Shown here one piece after another: positions 48,401-55,000 of a stretch of 64,000 nt of DNA. Under the pieces are notes generated by a model. It saw nothing but the letters and a program-made list of their open reading frames with translations, did not search any database and was not told the origin of the DNA. The stretch lies in contig NC_088176.1 in assembly GCF_028769735.1 (NCBI RefSeq), positions 20,025,501 through 20,089,500 of the forward strand, written 5' to 3'. A program made the position numbers and the translations under genes. The number at the start of each line of letters is the position of its first letter. Position 1 is the stretch's first letter. This DNA is from Zonotrichia leucophrys gambelii (taxonomy: Eukaryota > Chordata > Aves > Passeriformes > Passerellidae).

Positions 48401-51352
48401 GCAAGTTTGATTATAAATATCAATTAAATATCATAAATATTTCTGCTCAAATTTTTAAAGAATGGCTTTCAATGCATTTCTAACTTTTACCTTAAGAGCA
48501 CAGAAGATGCAAGAATCACCCATACATTTGTGCGTTGTGATCTGCCGGAAACTGCGGCGAAAAATGTCCAGGTGCCACAGAACCTGAAACAGAAAAGGGG
48601 CACAGCCAATTCTATGAATATATAACATTAAATATTGCATAAGCTTCTGATTAAATTGCATATGCTGAATAATCCAAGAAGTATGCCAATGTCAGCAGTG
48701 ATCACCTTCAAAGGGATGCCTTTTATCTAACTGCAAGTTGATGTTTTCAACTTTCTTCTTTAGCTGTAACCTTCACATGCTCATTTACAGTATGACCTTC
48801 CTCTGAATTTATTGCCTTATGCTTTAAGATTGGAAAACTCACTTCTCCATTCATGTGGCAGTGCTGGCTTAAACAGCACCTGCTCTGACTGCTCTGCTGG
48901 GCTGGCACCAGGGCCAGCCACAGGGCAACTGCACCACGAAGCTGAGCAGAGCTGCTGAGGACACCCCCAGGACTGATGGAGATGAAACTCTTCCTTTCTT
49001 CCAATGCCACACAGCTTTCTTGTTCTGAGCAGAAAGCCCAGATTATGAAGACACAGAGCACCAACAGCATATACATAAACGAATTCATGGAGAGGAAACA
49101 GCAGAATGCTAAAATCCGTTATGCCCAATATTATCATTCCTAAGTGTCCTGACAGGCCATGATTACTAACCCCAGCCTGCTAGGGCAGTTACAGCTTTCT
49201 CTCAGGAGAATTATTATGGTGGTAATACCAGGTGTGTGACTAGGCAGGGTCATAGCACAGAAAAGCAAGCGGGCATTCACATGTTCCGCTAGCAACAGTG
49301 AGAGGTGACATCTGCTCTAACAGCACCATGGGTTTTCATTCTTCAGCTTTACCACTAAACCTGTACGCTCTTGGGAAATTATTCAAATTTGTATCCATAA
49401 AATAGCAACAATATCCACCTCTGAGGTGTTCTACAATGAGCTCTTTATGTATAAATGTGGTCAGGACTGGCTATTTCAGCTCAAACTAACTTTCCTGCAA
49501 ACTTCAGTCACCAGCCTTCCTGAAGGCAGAAGCCTGCACTGAAAGAAGCCCTGACCTAAATCACGTCCTACCAGGTTCCGGACAGAGCAGCAAGGTCCAG
49601 GCTGACATGTGACTGGCTAAATGCTTCATTAGCACAAACAGAGGAACCAAACTTCTTATTTCTGATGAATTTGCCTCAAGTAATTGGCTAGAAAAAAATT
49701 TAGCACCCTGGCAAAATTTGTGCAGGTTTCAAGAAGTGTTTTCAATGGGAACGATTTGTTATTTAAACCATACTAATGTGTAATATTCAGTAAACACATT
49801 TTTAAATATAATCTGTAAGTTTCCCAAAAATTCATAATTGCCAGGGCTATGTTTATACTCGAACTATCCCTGTACTTAAGGGCCTGGGAGGAAATATAAG
49901 CCTTGAAAACATTTGATTACAGACAAACATTCCTGAAGAACTACTGCAGACTTTACAAAAGGACAAAAAATCCTATTTAGAGATGAGTCCAATTTTTTAT
50001 GTAATTGCCTCTGGAGTTTAGCTTGAATGTTTAGATAAAGTTGTAAGAGTGAGGAGCAACAAACATTCAAGAGCATTTCAGATTAAGTGTTTAAAAATTA
50101 AGATATACTCCAGAGGTATGTATTTTATGAAATGATTACCATCTTGCCTTTTTTTTTTTCATTCAGCTCTGATTCTAAGTACTTTCAGTGTCCTGTTTCT
50201 CTTCAGCTTTAGAAGAAAAGGGTTTCTGTAGCAGATTAAAGACCAGGTCATATGCTTTCATCTTCATGAATGGTATGCAGCTGGTATTAAGATCTACTTA
50301 GTCCAGACCTAGGTTCACTAACTCAATATTAGGAAGCAGCTGGTCATTACACCTTACAGCTTAATAAAGGTAATTGATACAGAACATCATTAGAAACTTC
50401 TCTTTGCCCTGTCATTCCTAACATATGAAGCCTATTGAGGGTCATAGTTATACAAATATGTATTATTTGCACTAGGGGTATATGGAAGCCTGCAGCCAAG
50501 AACCTGATTGTGCCCATGGAAAAAAAACTCAACAGAAGTCAAACCTACAGTGATACAGTCTGTTCTGCACAGACAAGTCATATGAAGGGATGGAAACTGA
50601 TGTGAAGGGGTTTTAAGCCCTGCTGCCAAAATTACTGAACCTCAACCATCAGATATTTGAAGCATCTAAATGGTGACAACATCTCTATAGCAGCCATACC
50701 ATTCCACTAAATTCGGCACTAGAAAAGGTTTTTCTTCTAATTCTTCTAAATCAAAAGGCAAACACTCAGCCATTTAAACTAAGCTACAAAGCAGCAGCCA
50801 GAAAGAAAACTGAACTACATAAAGTGGATCTTGTACAGTTATTATCAAACCTTGACTGGTTCAACAAAAAAAGTTTACTTTTAAGGAGTATGCATTCTGC
50901 AAGCTATGCAATATCCTATTATTTTAAAATACAATTTCTATGTATATTTTTAGCATGGGTTGACATTCTAGAAGCTTACACATACAAGAAAATGATGACT
51001 GTGTAAATGCTATTGAATTCACTAGGGAAACTTGAAAATTAAAAAGCTGTTCAACAACTCAATCTGCTTTTCCAAATGTAGCTTTATTCTACCTAGGCCC
51101 ACCAACAGTTATGTACTCGAGTTTGGCTACATTGCACAGTGCCTAAGAAAACAGTGCAACAGACAGAGGGCAAAACCAGGAACATTCTTTATTCTGTGCT
51201 CTTACCTGTAGCGCACTATTCAGGAAGCAGCTGTTCTGTCCCGGTTCATTGCTGAGACCTTTACTGGGTGCTATGGAGGTGGTATTTCGTGGAGTAAACA
51301 TGCCCTGTACATTGCCCCGACCCACAGAAAAGTAATTTCTTTTCCAAGACAT
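5789..51352 (-). CDS. USP54: USP54, ubiquitin-specific protease 54 (22 coding exons, span)
   Basis: The spliced product is 1749 residues and closely follows human USP54 from memory, mainly in the first 380 residues and in islands of the tail. The USP domain spans about residues 30-370. It has the Cys box [12 protein letters not shown] with Cys42, zinc-type cysteines at 166, 169, 225 and 229, a His box GKHYSTFFF with His302, and the YFDDAHV motif with Asp319 and Asp320. The tail is Ser/Pro-rich, with a coiled coil near 745-775 and a helical hairpin region near 795-875. The start is fixed by an in-frame TGA four codons upstream and by A at -3. USP54 and its paralogue USP53 were long listed as inactive; as I recall, recent biochemistry reports K63-linked ubiquitin chain cleavage for USP53 and similar activity for USP54. 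Every intron is GT-AG except intron 11, which is GC-AG. Identity is very sure; exact exon ends are sure to within a base or so. Confidence 0.96.
6448..8822 (-). other. USP54 introns 20 and 21 (1478 and 710 nt)
   Basis: No inserted element is recognised. Intron 20 has a G5T8 run at 8471-8483. Exon 21 lies within this span. Confidence 0.8.
7158..7344 (-). CDS. USP54: USP54 coding exon 21 (residues 1469-1531)
   Basis: The exon is 187 nt, phase 0 to 1. It encodes [20 protein letters not shown], a Pro/His-rich stretch and [16 protein letters not shown], matching human DVLMPTMAGEPNRLPG. The acceptor is ttacaaaag and the donor is CAG followed by gtaataa. Confidence 0.93.
8823..8963 (-). CDS. USP54: USP54 coding exon 20 (residues 1422-1468)
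   Basis: The exon is 141 nt, phase 0 to 0. It encodes an acidic run ([12 protein letters not shown]), then [17 protein letters not shown] and SSHSF. This matches the human [20 protein letters not shown] segment. The acceptor is gtctgcag and the donor is TTTT followed by gtaagta. Confidence 0.94.
9909..9915. promoter_or_regulatory. Perfect AP-1 site TGAGTCA in intron 19
   Basis: TGAGTCA occurs right after two tandem copies of GCATGCAGC (9889-9906). The motif alone is common, so a regulatory role is only a possibility. Confidence 0.3.
10092..10210 (-). CDS. USP54: USP54 coding exon 19 (residues 1382-1421)
   Basis: The exon is 119 nt, phase 1 to 0. It encodes [14 protein letters not shown] and [14 protein letters not shown], matching the human GLSKTSTAEMEHGL segment. 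The exon is GC-rich compared with its flanks. The acceptor is ccttgccag and the donor is AAG followed by gtgatat. Confidence 0.9.
12539..13992 (-). CDS. USP54: USP54 coding exon 18, largest exon (residues 897-1382)
   Basis: This is a 1454-nt exon, phase 2 to 1, with an uninterrupted frame. It begins [20 protein letters not shown] and [15 protein letters not shown]. Inside, the frame is Ser/Gln/His-rich with patches such as [15 protein letters not shown]. It ends with [20 protein letters not shown] sequence that is clearly shared with human USP54. The middle diverges strongly from the human protein, as expected for a disordered tail. The acceptor is gtgtgttttag and the donor is CAG followed by gtaagaa. 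Confidence 0.96.
16013..16046 (+). other. G-quadruplex motif in intron 17
   Basis: Five G-runs of three or four G lie in 34 nt (16013-16015, 16021-16023, 16028-16031, 16033-16036, 16043-16046) with loops of 1-6 nt. It is about 165 nt past the weak donor of exon 17, on the template strand. Confidence 0.7.
16212..16404 (-). CDS. USP54: USP54 coding exon 17 (residues 833-897)
   Basis: The exon is 193 nt, phase 1 to 2. It encodes [38 protein letters not shown] and then a Gln/Pro-rich stretch. Together with exon 16 it suggests a two- or three-helix bundle of the TPR or MIT kind. The donor GTAGTG is weak. Confidence 0.94.
17541..17660 (-). CDS. USP54: USP54 coding exon 16 (residues 793-833)
   Basis: The exon is 120 nt and symmetric, phase 1 to 1. 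It encodes [20 protein letters not shown] and [16 protein letters not shown], an amphipathic helical pattern that runs on into exon 17. The acceptor is atttgcag and the donor is TATAT followed by gtaagt. Confidence 0.94.
17661..20621 (-). other. USP54 intron 15 (2961 nt)
   Basis: A GC-richer stretch at about 19500-19760 stands out from the AT-rich background but I cannot identify it. A short TA/CA-type run lies near 20531. No gene is visible. Confidence 0.8.
20622..20795 (-). CDS. USP54: USP54 coding exon 15, coiled coil (residues 735-793)
   Basis: The exon is 174 nt and symmetric, phase 1 to 1. It encodes a charged heptad-like helix ([20 protein letters not shown], then [10 protein letters not shown]) followed by [17 protein letters not shown]. 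This is a likely coiled coil and is one of the best conserved parts of the tail. The acceptor is gttttgaag and the donor is CAGG followed by gtaacc. Confidence 0.95.
21782..21921 (-). CDS. USP54: USP54 coding exon 14 (residues 688-735)
   Basis: The exon is 140 nt, phase 2 to 1. The frame-consistent reading gives [20 protein letters not shown] followed by [11 protein letters not shown], which matches the human segment with [18 protein letters not shown]. The acceptor is tcttcttggag and the donor is AATG followed by gtaagg. Confidence 0.93.
22680..22914 (-). CDS. USP54: USP54 coding exon 13 (residues 610-688)
   Basis: The exon is 235 nt, phase 1 to 2. The first half ([15 protein letters not shown]...) looks little like the human protein. 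The second half is conserved: [17 protein letters not shown] followed by SPVSLD. The acceptor is atctcaacag and the donor is CAG followed by gtacatt. Confidence 0.92.
23933..24313 (-). CDS. USP54: USP54 coding exon 12 (residues 483-610)
   Basis: The exon is 381 nt and symmetric, phase 1 to 1. It encodes [26 protein letters not shown], a Ser-rich spacer with [14 protein letters not shown], and the conserved island at about 571-606 ([18 protein letters not shown], then YTQLSPFSE). The donor is CAG followed by gtaagag. Confidence 0.95.
24610..24611 (-). promoter_or_regulatory. Non-canonical GC 5' splice site of intron 11
   Basis: In transcript sense the junction is GAAG followed by gcaagag, which otherwise fits the donor consensus. 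The intron is 298 nt and ends in a normal acceptor (aaactgcag) at 24314. No GT nearby gives a frame-preserving junction to exon 12. Confidence 0.85.
24612..24743 (-). CDS. USP54: USP54 coding exon 11 with GC donor (residues 439-483)
   Basis: The exon is 132 nt and symmetric, phase 1 to 1. It encodes [15 protein letters not shown], a basic Arg/Ser-rich stretch and SSGYHSEG. It ends in GAAG followed by gcaagag, so the donor is GC rather than GT. Only this cut keeps the frame into exon 12 at the position expected from the human protein. Confidence 0.92.
24744..28721 (-). other. USP54 intron 10 (3978 nt)
   Basis: No gene or transposon is recognised. A GC-richer patch lies at about 26865-27005. 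The rest is AT-rich unique-looking sequence. Confidence 0.8.
28722..28892 (-). CDS. USP54: USP54 coding exon 10 (residues 382-439)
   Basis: The exon is 171 nt and symmetric, phase 1 to 1. It encodes a Ser-rich but well conserved stretch beginning [15 protein letters not shown] and including [20 protein letters not shown]. The donor GTAGCA is weak, so skipping of this frame-preserving exon is conceivable. Confidence 0.93.
29229..29251. other. Short perfect hairpin in intron 9
   Basis: A 10-bp perfect inverted repeat (CATTTTCAAC and GTTGAAAATG) is separated by 3 nt. It is too short for a miRNA precursor and no function is suggested. Confidence 0.5.
30158..30326 (-). CDS. USP54: USP54 coding exon 9, end of USP domain (residues 326-382)
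   Basis: The exon is 169 nt, phase 0 to 1. It encodes [31 protein letters not shown] and then [10 protein letters not shown], where the folded protease domain ends and the disordered tail begins. The acceptor is gtcaattcag and the donor is CAG followed by gtaagca. Confidence 0.95.
31568..31717 (-). CDS. USP54: USP54 coding exon 8, His box (residues 276-325)
   Basis: The exon is 150 nt, phase 0 to 0. It carries the catalytic His box ([11 protein letters not shown], His302) and the acidic motif [12 protein letters not shown] with Asp319 and Asp320. Both are the usual second and third catalytic elements of the USP fold. The acceptor is cttcttgaag and the donor is GAG followed by gtgagaa. Confidence 0.95.
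32686..32700 (+). repeat. A15 homopolymer
   Basis: Fifteen A in a row lie in intron 7. No flanking target duplication or retroposed sequence was recognised beside it. Confidence 0.8.
33072..33218 (-). CDS. USP54: USP54 coding exon 7 (residues 227-275)
   Basis: The exon is 147 nt, phase 0 to 0. It begins [15 protein letters not shown], with Cys229 completing the second cysteine pair, and continues [18 protein letters not shown]. The acceptor is ccgctcag and the donor is GAT followed by gtgagttt. Confidence 0.95.
35108..35213 (-). CDS. USP54: USP54 coding exon 6 (residues 191-226)
   Basis: The exon is 106 nt, phase 2 to 0. It encodes [13 protein letters not shown] and ends in [15 protein letters not shown], which includes Cys225 of the second zinc-finger pair. 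The acceptor is tatactgaag and the donor is CCA followed by gtgagta. Confidence 0.94.
36321..36716 (+). mobile_element. CR1 LINE fragment, decayed, 3' end
   Basis: The plus strand starts with GAACTACAGGCTGGTCAGTC, a stretch typical of the CR1 reverse transcriptase end, and continues with a CACAGGTTTACCAAGG-like stretch. It ends with sequence like GCAGCCTGATTTAGCT, a GGAGGATAGAGTAGATG-like run and GTCC...GAACCTAA, the usual CR1 3' end. It has many substitutions and gaps, no open frame and no clear 8-bp tail repeats. It lies in intron 5, antisense to USP54. CR1 is the main LINE of birds and is also common in turtles and crocodilians. Confidence 0.85.
36981..37041 (+). repeat. Purine tract with G13 run beside exon 5
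   Basis: This stretch is almost all purine on the plus strand: an A/G-rich half, a G13 run at 37016-37028, then GAGGAGGGGGA. In the USP54 transcript it is a C13/U-rich tract that starts about 24 nt after the exon 5 donor. The homopolymer length may be polymorphic or a sequencing artefact. Confidence 0.8.
37065..37147 (-). CDS. USP54: USP54 coding exon 5 (residues 164-191, last codon split)
   Basis: The exon is 83 nt, phase 0 to 2. It encodes [12 protein letters not shown], which supplies the first pair of zinc-finger type cysteines (166 and 169), then [13 protein letters not shown]. The donor is CTCTG followed by gtgagttg. The intron just beyond the donor contains a C13 run in the transcript sense. 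Confidence 0.95.
37310..37423 (-). CDS. USP54: USP54 coding exon 4 (residues 126-163)
   Basis: The exon is 114 nt, phase 0 to 0. It begins [16 protein letters not shown] and ends in [11 protein letters not shown], which matches the USP54 catalytic domain. The acceptor is tggctag and the donor is gtgaggt. Only 162 nt separate it from exon 5. Confidence 0.95.
38549..38683 (-). CDS. USP54: USP54 coding exon 3 (residues 81-125)
   Basis: The exon is 135 nt, phase 0 to 0. It encodes [15 protein letters not shown] and ends in the conserved [11 protein letters not shown], which corresponds to the QxDAxEF region of the USP fold. The acceptor is tttgctag and the donor is gtgagtat. It is separated from exon 2 by the 9.8 kb intron 2. 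Confidence 0.95.
39443..39460. other. Alternating TG/CA tract in intron 2
   Basis: Eighteen nt alternate pyrimidine and purine (TGCGTGCACATGTGTGTG). It is a short microsatellite-like, Z-prone tract with no other signal around it. Confidence 0.55.
41184..41227 (+). other. G-quadruplex motif in intron 2
   Basis: Six G-runs occur in 44 nt: 41184-41187, 41195-41198, 41203-41206, 41208-41210, 41215-41218 and 41224-41227. Five have four G. Loops are 1-7 nt and include TTTT between two G4 runs. It lies on the template strand of USP54, so the G4 would form in DNA rather than in the pre-mRNA. Confidence 0.8.
47850..47940 (-). repeat. Possible MIR-like SINE remnant in intron 2
   Basis: The plus strand reads AGACACAGGATTGCACAAT, TTACTCAAGTACATAGCAG, then CAGAGCTAACATCTAGATC. 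This resembles the complement of the MIR core (ACAGAGAGGTTAAGTAACTTG, CAAGGTCACACAG). It is very old and the call is weak. Confidence 0.35.
48491..48583 (-). CDS. USP54: USP54 coding exon 2 (residues 50-80)
   Basis: The exon is 93 nt, phase 0 to 0. It continues the USP fold right after the Cys box, with the conserved stretches [14 protein letters not shown] and a cysteine cluster at 69, 74 and 77 ([11 protein letters not shown]). The acceptor is a pyrimidine tract ending in cag, and the donor is AAG followed by gtaaaag. Confidence 0.95.
48584..51205 (-). other. USP54 intron 1 (2622 nt)
   Basis: It contains a MIR-like remnant near 49340-49441 and a GC-richer patch at about 48870-48980 that I cannot identify. 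No other gene is visible. Confidence 0.85.
49340..49441 (+). repeat. MIR-like SINE remnant in intron 1
   Basis: The stretch AGCTTTACCACTAAACC, CTCTTGGGAAATTATTCAA and then ATAAAATAGCAACAATA follows the order of the MIR consensus core (gene-like TTGGGCAAGTTACTTAA and TGTAAAATGGGGATAATAA segments). It is strongly diverged and recognised by eye only. Confidence 0.45.
51206..51352 (-). CDS. USP54: USP54 coding exon 1 (residues 1-49)
   Basis: This exon encodes the N-terminus and the catalytic Cys box, with Cys42 in the stretch [12 protein letters not shown]. It is 147 nt and ends in phase 0 at CAG followed by the donor gtaaga. The ATG has A at -3, and an in-frame TGA at 51362-51364 rules out a longer N-terminus from this exon. 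A typical acceptor (ttttctgcag) ends at 51366, so the exon probably begins at 51365 with 13 nt of 5' UTR. Confidence 0.95.
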
Positions 51353-51899
51353 CTTCCAGTCTCAGCTGCAGAAAATGCAGGTTTAGGCTGGCAGAATATT
51401 TGACGTGATCAGATGCTTCCTTTCAAAAAATTTGAAACTGAAACACCACCAGTCTTCCTTAAAATATAGTTTAAATATAGTATTTAGCCTTTTGTCAGGC
51501 CTCAAGGAGCTTGCTTCCTTTAAATCCAGCCCGGGATGCTATTCTTCATTTGCTGCTTATGCATGCAAAAACCTCCTTTAAAAGCAGCCACATAGAACAT
51601 TTGCAAAGGGATTGAATCCATGGTTGTGCAAGTTCATGTTAAGCTGCTTCTCCCTTTTCCAAATAGGCAGCAACTTCAGAGAACAAATGGCAAATCAAGG
51701 AGGTCCCAGACTCAAGACGAGAAAAACAACAACTTCCTCCCGCACCCCCAAAAACACAGCTTCTGTAATCCTTCTATAATCCTCCAGAAGAACACGGGAA
51801 AAATCCAATTAGTAGGGGTGCAAAGAAACCAAAACACAACCTTGGCAGCTCTCTTTCAGTTACATGTATCTTGGGTGATGAAAGAGACATCAGCCTCAC

Positions 51900-52050
51900 A
51901 GGGGAAAAAGAAGTAACTCCAGAACTGGAGAGCGAAGAGCTCTCTAGCAGCGAGACGTCTCCGACACAGCTCTTCTAATTCCGCAGGCAGTCTTTAGAAA
52001 CTTCTTCTCCCAATCCTCCTTTTGCAATCGGAATGCCCGGCCGTGCCAGA
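51900..52050 (-). other. Candidate 5' UTR exon of USP54
   Basis: In transcript sense this stretch ends CCCCT followed by gtgagg, a plausible donor at 51899-51898. It would splice across 534 nt to the acceptor at 51366. It holds most of a local CpG cluster and I see no ATG in it. The upstream boundary is a guess placed near a pyrimidine-rich, initiator-like run. RNA evidence is not available. Confidence 0.35.
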
Positions 52051-52090
52051 AAGCTTGAGAGAGAAAAATAATCAAAGGCTTGCGTCATTT
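51925..52090 (-). promoter_or_regulatory. CpG cluster, possible USP54 promoter
   Basis: I count nine CpG dinucleotides in about 165 nt, against long stretches nearby with almost none. A TGACGCAA motif (ATF/CREB- or C/EBP-like) reads on the minus strand at 52080-52087. It is too small for a classical CpG island, so it could also be an alternative promoter or just a conserved UTR exon. Confidence 0.35.
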
Positions 52091-55000
52091 AATTACTCTT
52101 GGTTTTGTGGTGTTCTGCCAAGACCAGTGTTGCCTCACCTCCCACAACACACTAAATCTTCAGAGACAAAGCAAAAAATATAAAAGTTCCTCCACCCAAA
52201 AAATAATGTGGAAAAGCACAGAGGATTCTGAGAAAAGCATGTAACAGCAAGGAAGTTTGGAGTATGCTGGCAAGGTTAAGAAGGAAACTAGATTAAAAAA
52301 ATAAACCACAACATTCAAGTAAACCCCATGGCAGTAGTCAAACATATCCTTTACAATCTTGTATTGCCTTTTTTTTTTAATACTATCTTATTCATTCAAA
52401 CAGTTACACGAGGATTTGTGGTTCCATGAAAACATGCTAGCACGTTCTCCACCCTAGAACTGGGATTTTGCACTGAACATGGAAGGCACAAAGCTCATCC
52501 CTGACTTGGCAACCCACTGCATTCTCCAGGGAAAAGTCTCCAAATTTCCCTCATCAGAAACTATGTGTACCTCTCCTTAATCTAGGTACATGGGATAGAT
52601 GATGTCTTATAAAAGGCACGGAAACAGGAATGACAAGATTCATGAAAACACAGATTTATTTTTTTTTAATTCTCTTAAGTGTAGTCCACCTATATTTAAA
52701 GGAACTTGCATAGTATTTTCCAGGGACATTCCCAACAACATCTAGAATTCTACCAATTTTGATACACATAACAACAATTGAAATTACCTATTAGGGATAG
52801 TATGAGCAAGATAACCCTAATCCAAATGTATTTAAGTGTTAATTGCAGCATGAAGTCACTACCAAATAGAGACATGCACGGTTTGTACATCAGCAAAAAT
52901 TAACCGAGACTATAATACCCTACAAAGATACCTTGGCTATCTCCAAAGGCATGTTCTTCATCTTCCACACAATTATAAATTCTTCATCTCCTGTCAAAAC
53001 ACACAGAACTTCCTAAAGACCTCCAAATGTGTTACAGCAGCCTAACACATTCCCTTCTACTAATACTTCATATGTATTTCTGTTAAACTCATTCTGCAAA
53101 TATTAATGAAGTCTCAGCATTGCTGTAAGGCAGGCAAATATCTTCTCACAGATGAGTAGTCCTGGTTGCCAGTGTGCCATGCAAAATTTCAGACATGTCT
53201 GCAAGCCTGCAGGCACAGACCATTGCCGTGCCCGTCACACAACATTCCTGAGTGCTGAACTTACACAGGAGTCATTTCAAAGCAATTTCAGCCTCAGCCC
53301 CCTTTCTTTGCTCAACCCCTTAGTGAACCATGAGCCAACCACACTGTGTGAGCTACTGAGGGATCAATTTAGGGATCTCTGTAAAGCAACACTACCAGCA
53401 ATAGAGGCAGTGGCTAAGACAGTGTGTCACAGAGCAGCGCTGAGTGTAACAAACTGAGACAGGCAGGCTCTGTGCTGCCTCACAAAAACCACTGAGCCAA
53501 ACACCTGGTCTTCTTTCCAAAGCACCTACAAACAAACAAAAAAAAACCAATCCAAAACATGCCCAAGACACACAGCTAAGAGCTGCACCTATTCAGTGGA
53601 CTTCAAGTTCAAAACATGCTCTGCTCTCAAAATGGGCTGTAAAACTAACTTTTGAACAATTTTTGAGCAAAGCTACATCAGATATGACAAAGTGATTACA
53701 TTTTTGTGTCAGTTTATTTTTATTGTTTTGGAACAAAATTCAGGACTAGAGGCTTTGCAGCTCTGCCACTGCAGCAAGACTACTTCAAACTGGCCTGCAT
53801 CCTTACAGTAGCCATGTAAGCTCAGTACCTGCACTGCTTCTGCTCAGGCTTAGCAGAACTGACTTCTTACCACCATGACTGCTCACAGGAGCACATCCAG
53901 TTTGCTCATTTGGCTACATGGCCTTTGCAAAGCTAAGAACAAGCAAAAAACACTTAAAGCTGGTAAACTACCCAGTTAGGACAAAATCAGGTCTCCAGAT
54001 CACAGCTTTGCACTCTGCCAACCTCAAAAAACCTAGCCAGTGACATACAACTCCTCATATTAAATAAACATTATACAAATTCTTTAATGAAGAGTAAATA
54101 AAATTATAATAGATAACATATAACAGAAAAATCCAACCCAACATTGTAGATCTTCCTGCTGCTTTGTAGCAGCTTCCTTTGGGAAGGCAGGAGGGCTCCC
54201 AGCCACCGAGACAGGCACGGGGCACTGCAGCAACACAGCCCCAGAGCAAAGCTGGCCATGGCTCAGCACACAATTCTGGCCTGAAGAAACCAGAGTCTGT
54301 CCTTTGACAGCAGAGCACAACACTCTACAAGATGTACCACAGAAGATTTCAAGACCCTGTTTATCCCCATATTCCCTTGCTAAATCAATCACACAGAAAT
54401 GTAACATCTCAAGTTGCATCCTTTATTCTCTGGCAAGGGCTCACTATCATTGTTCATTTTTGGGGGGGAGGAGGAAGGGTGTGTGGAATGTAACACCCCT
54501 CTCCCGCTGCAGTCTCATGTAGCCAAATATTTTATTGCTTCAACTCTCAATCCAAGCATGTGGGTGAATTAGAACAACCCTGTTTAGGAACAAAGATGCT
54601 TCCATAGAGCACTAGGCGTGGCTGAAACCACCAATTAAGCATTTATCAGACTATTAAATAAGAGAAGATGTCTGAAATTTAGTGTTTATTACTTATATTT
54701 CTGAAAAAAACCTTTCAAAACACAGAACAAAGTAAATGCTTCAATGTGTGAATGTGTCTGATTTTAGAGAAGAGACTCCTTTCCCCCAGTATCCTACCAC
54801 CTATTCTGATGGGAGTAGATTAATGGTGTCGAGGGCAAATCATGCCTTCACATGCTGCAACGCAAAGAGGTGAGAAACAGCTTTGAAATCAAGATCTTTT
54901 GATAACAAAAAAAGACAGACTTGTCCAAGACAATGGATTTTGATGAAAGTTTTCACCCAGATGGCTCCTGACTCAGTGAAGAGGCACAAGAACAATCCCA

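Larger units (their letters stand above)
38684..48490 (-). other. USP54 intron 2 (9807 nt), largest intron
   Basis: It separates exon 2 from exon 3. It holds the G-quadruplex at 41184-41227, the TG/CA tract at 39443, a possible MIR-like remnant near 47850 and a GC-richer patch at about 45050-45220. Several frames of 100-135 codons occur but none is recognisable and most lack a sensible start. Confidence 0.85.
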
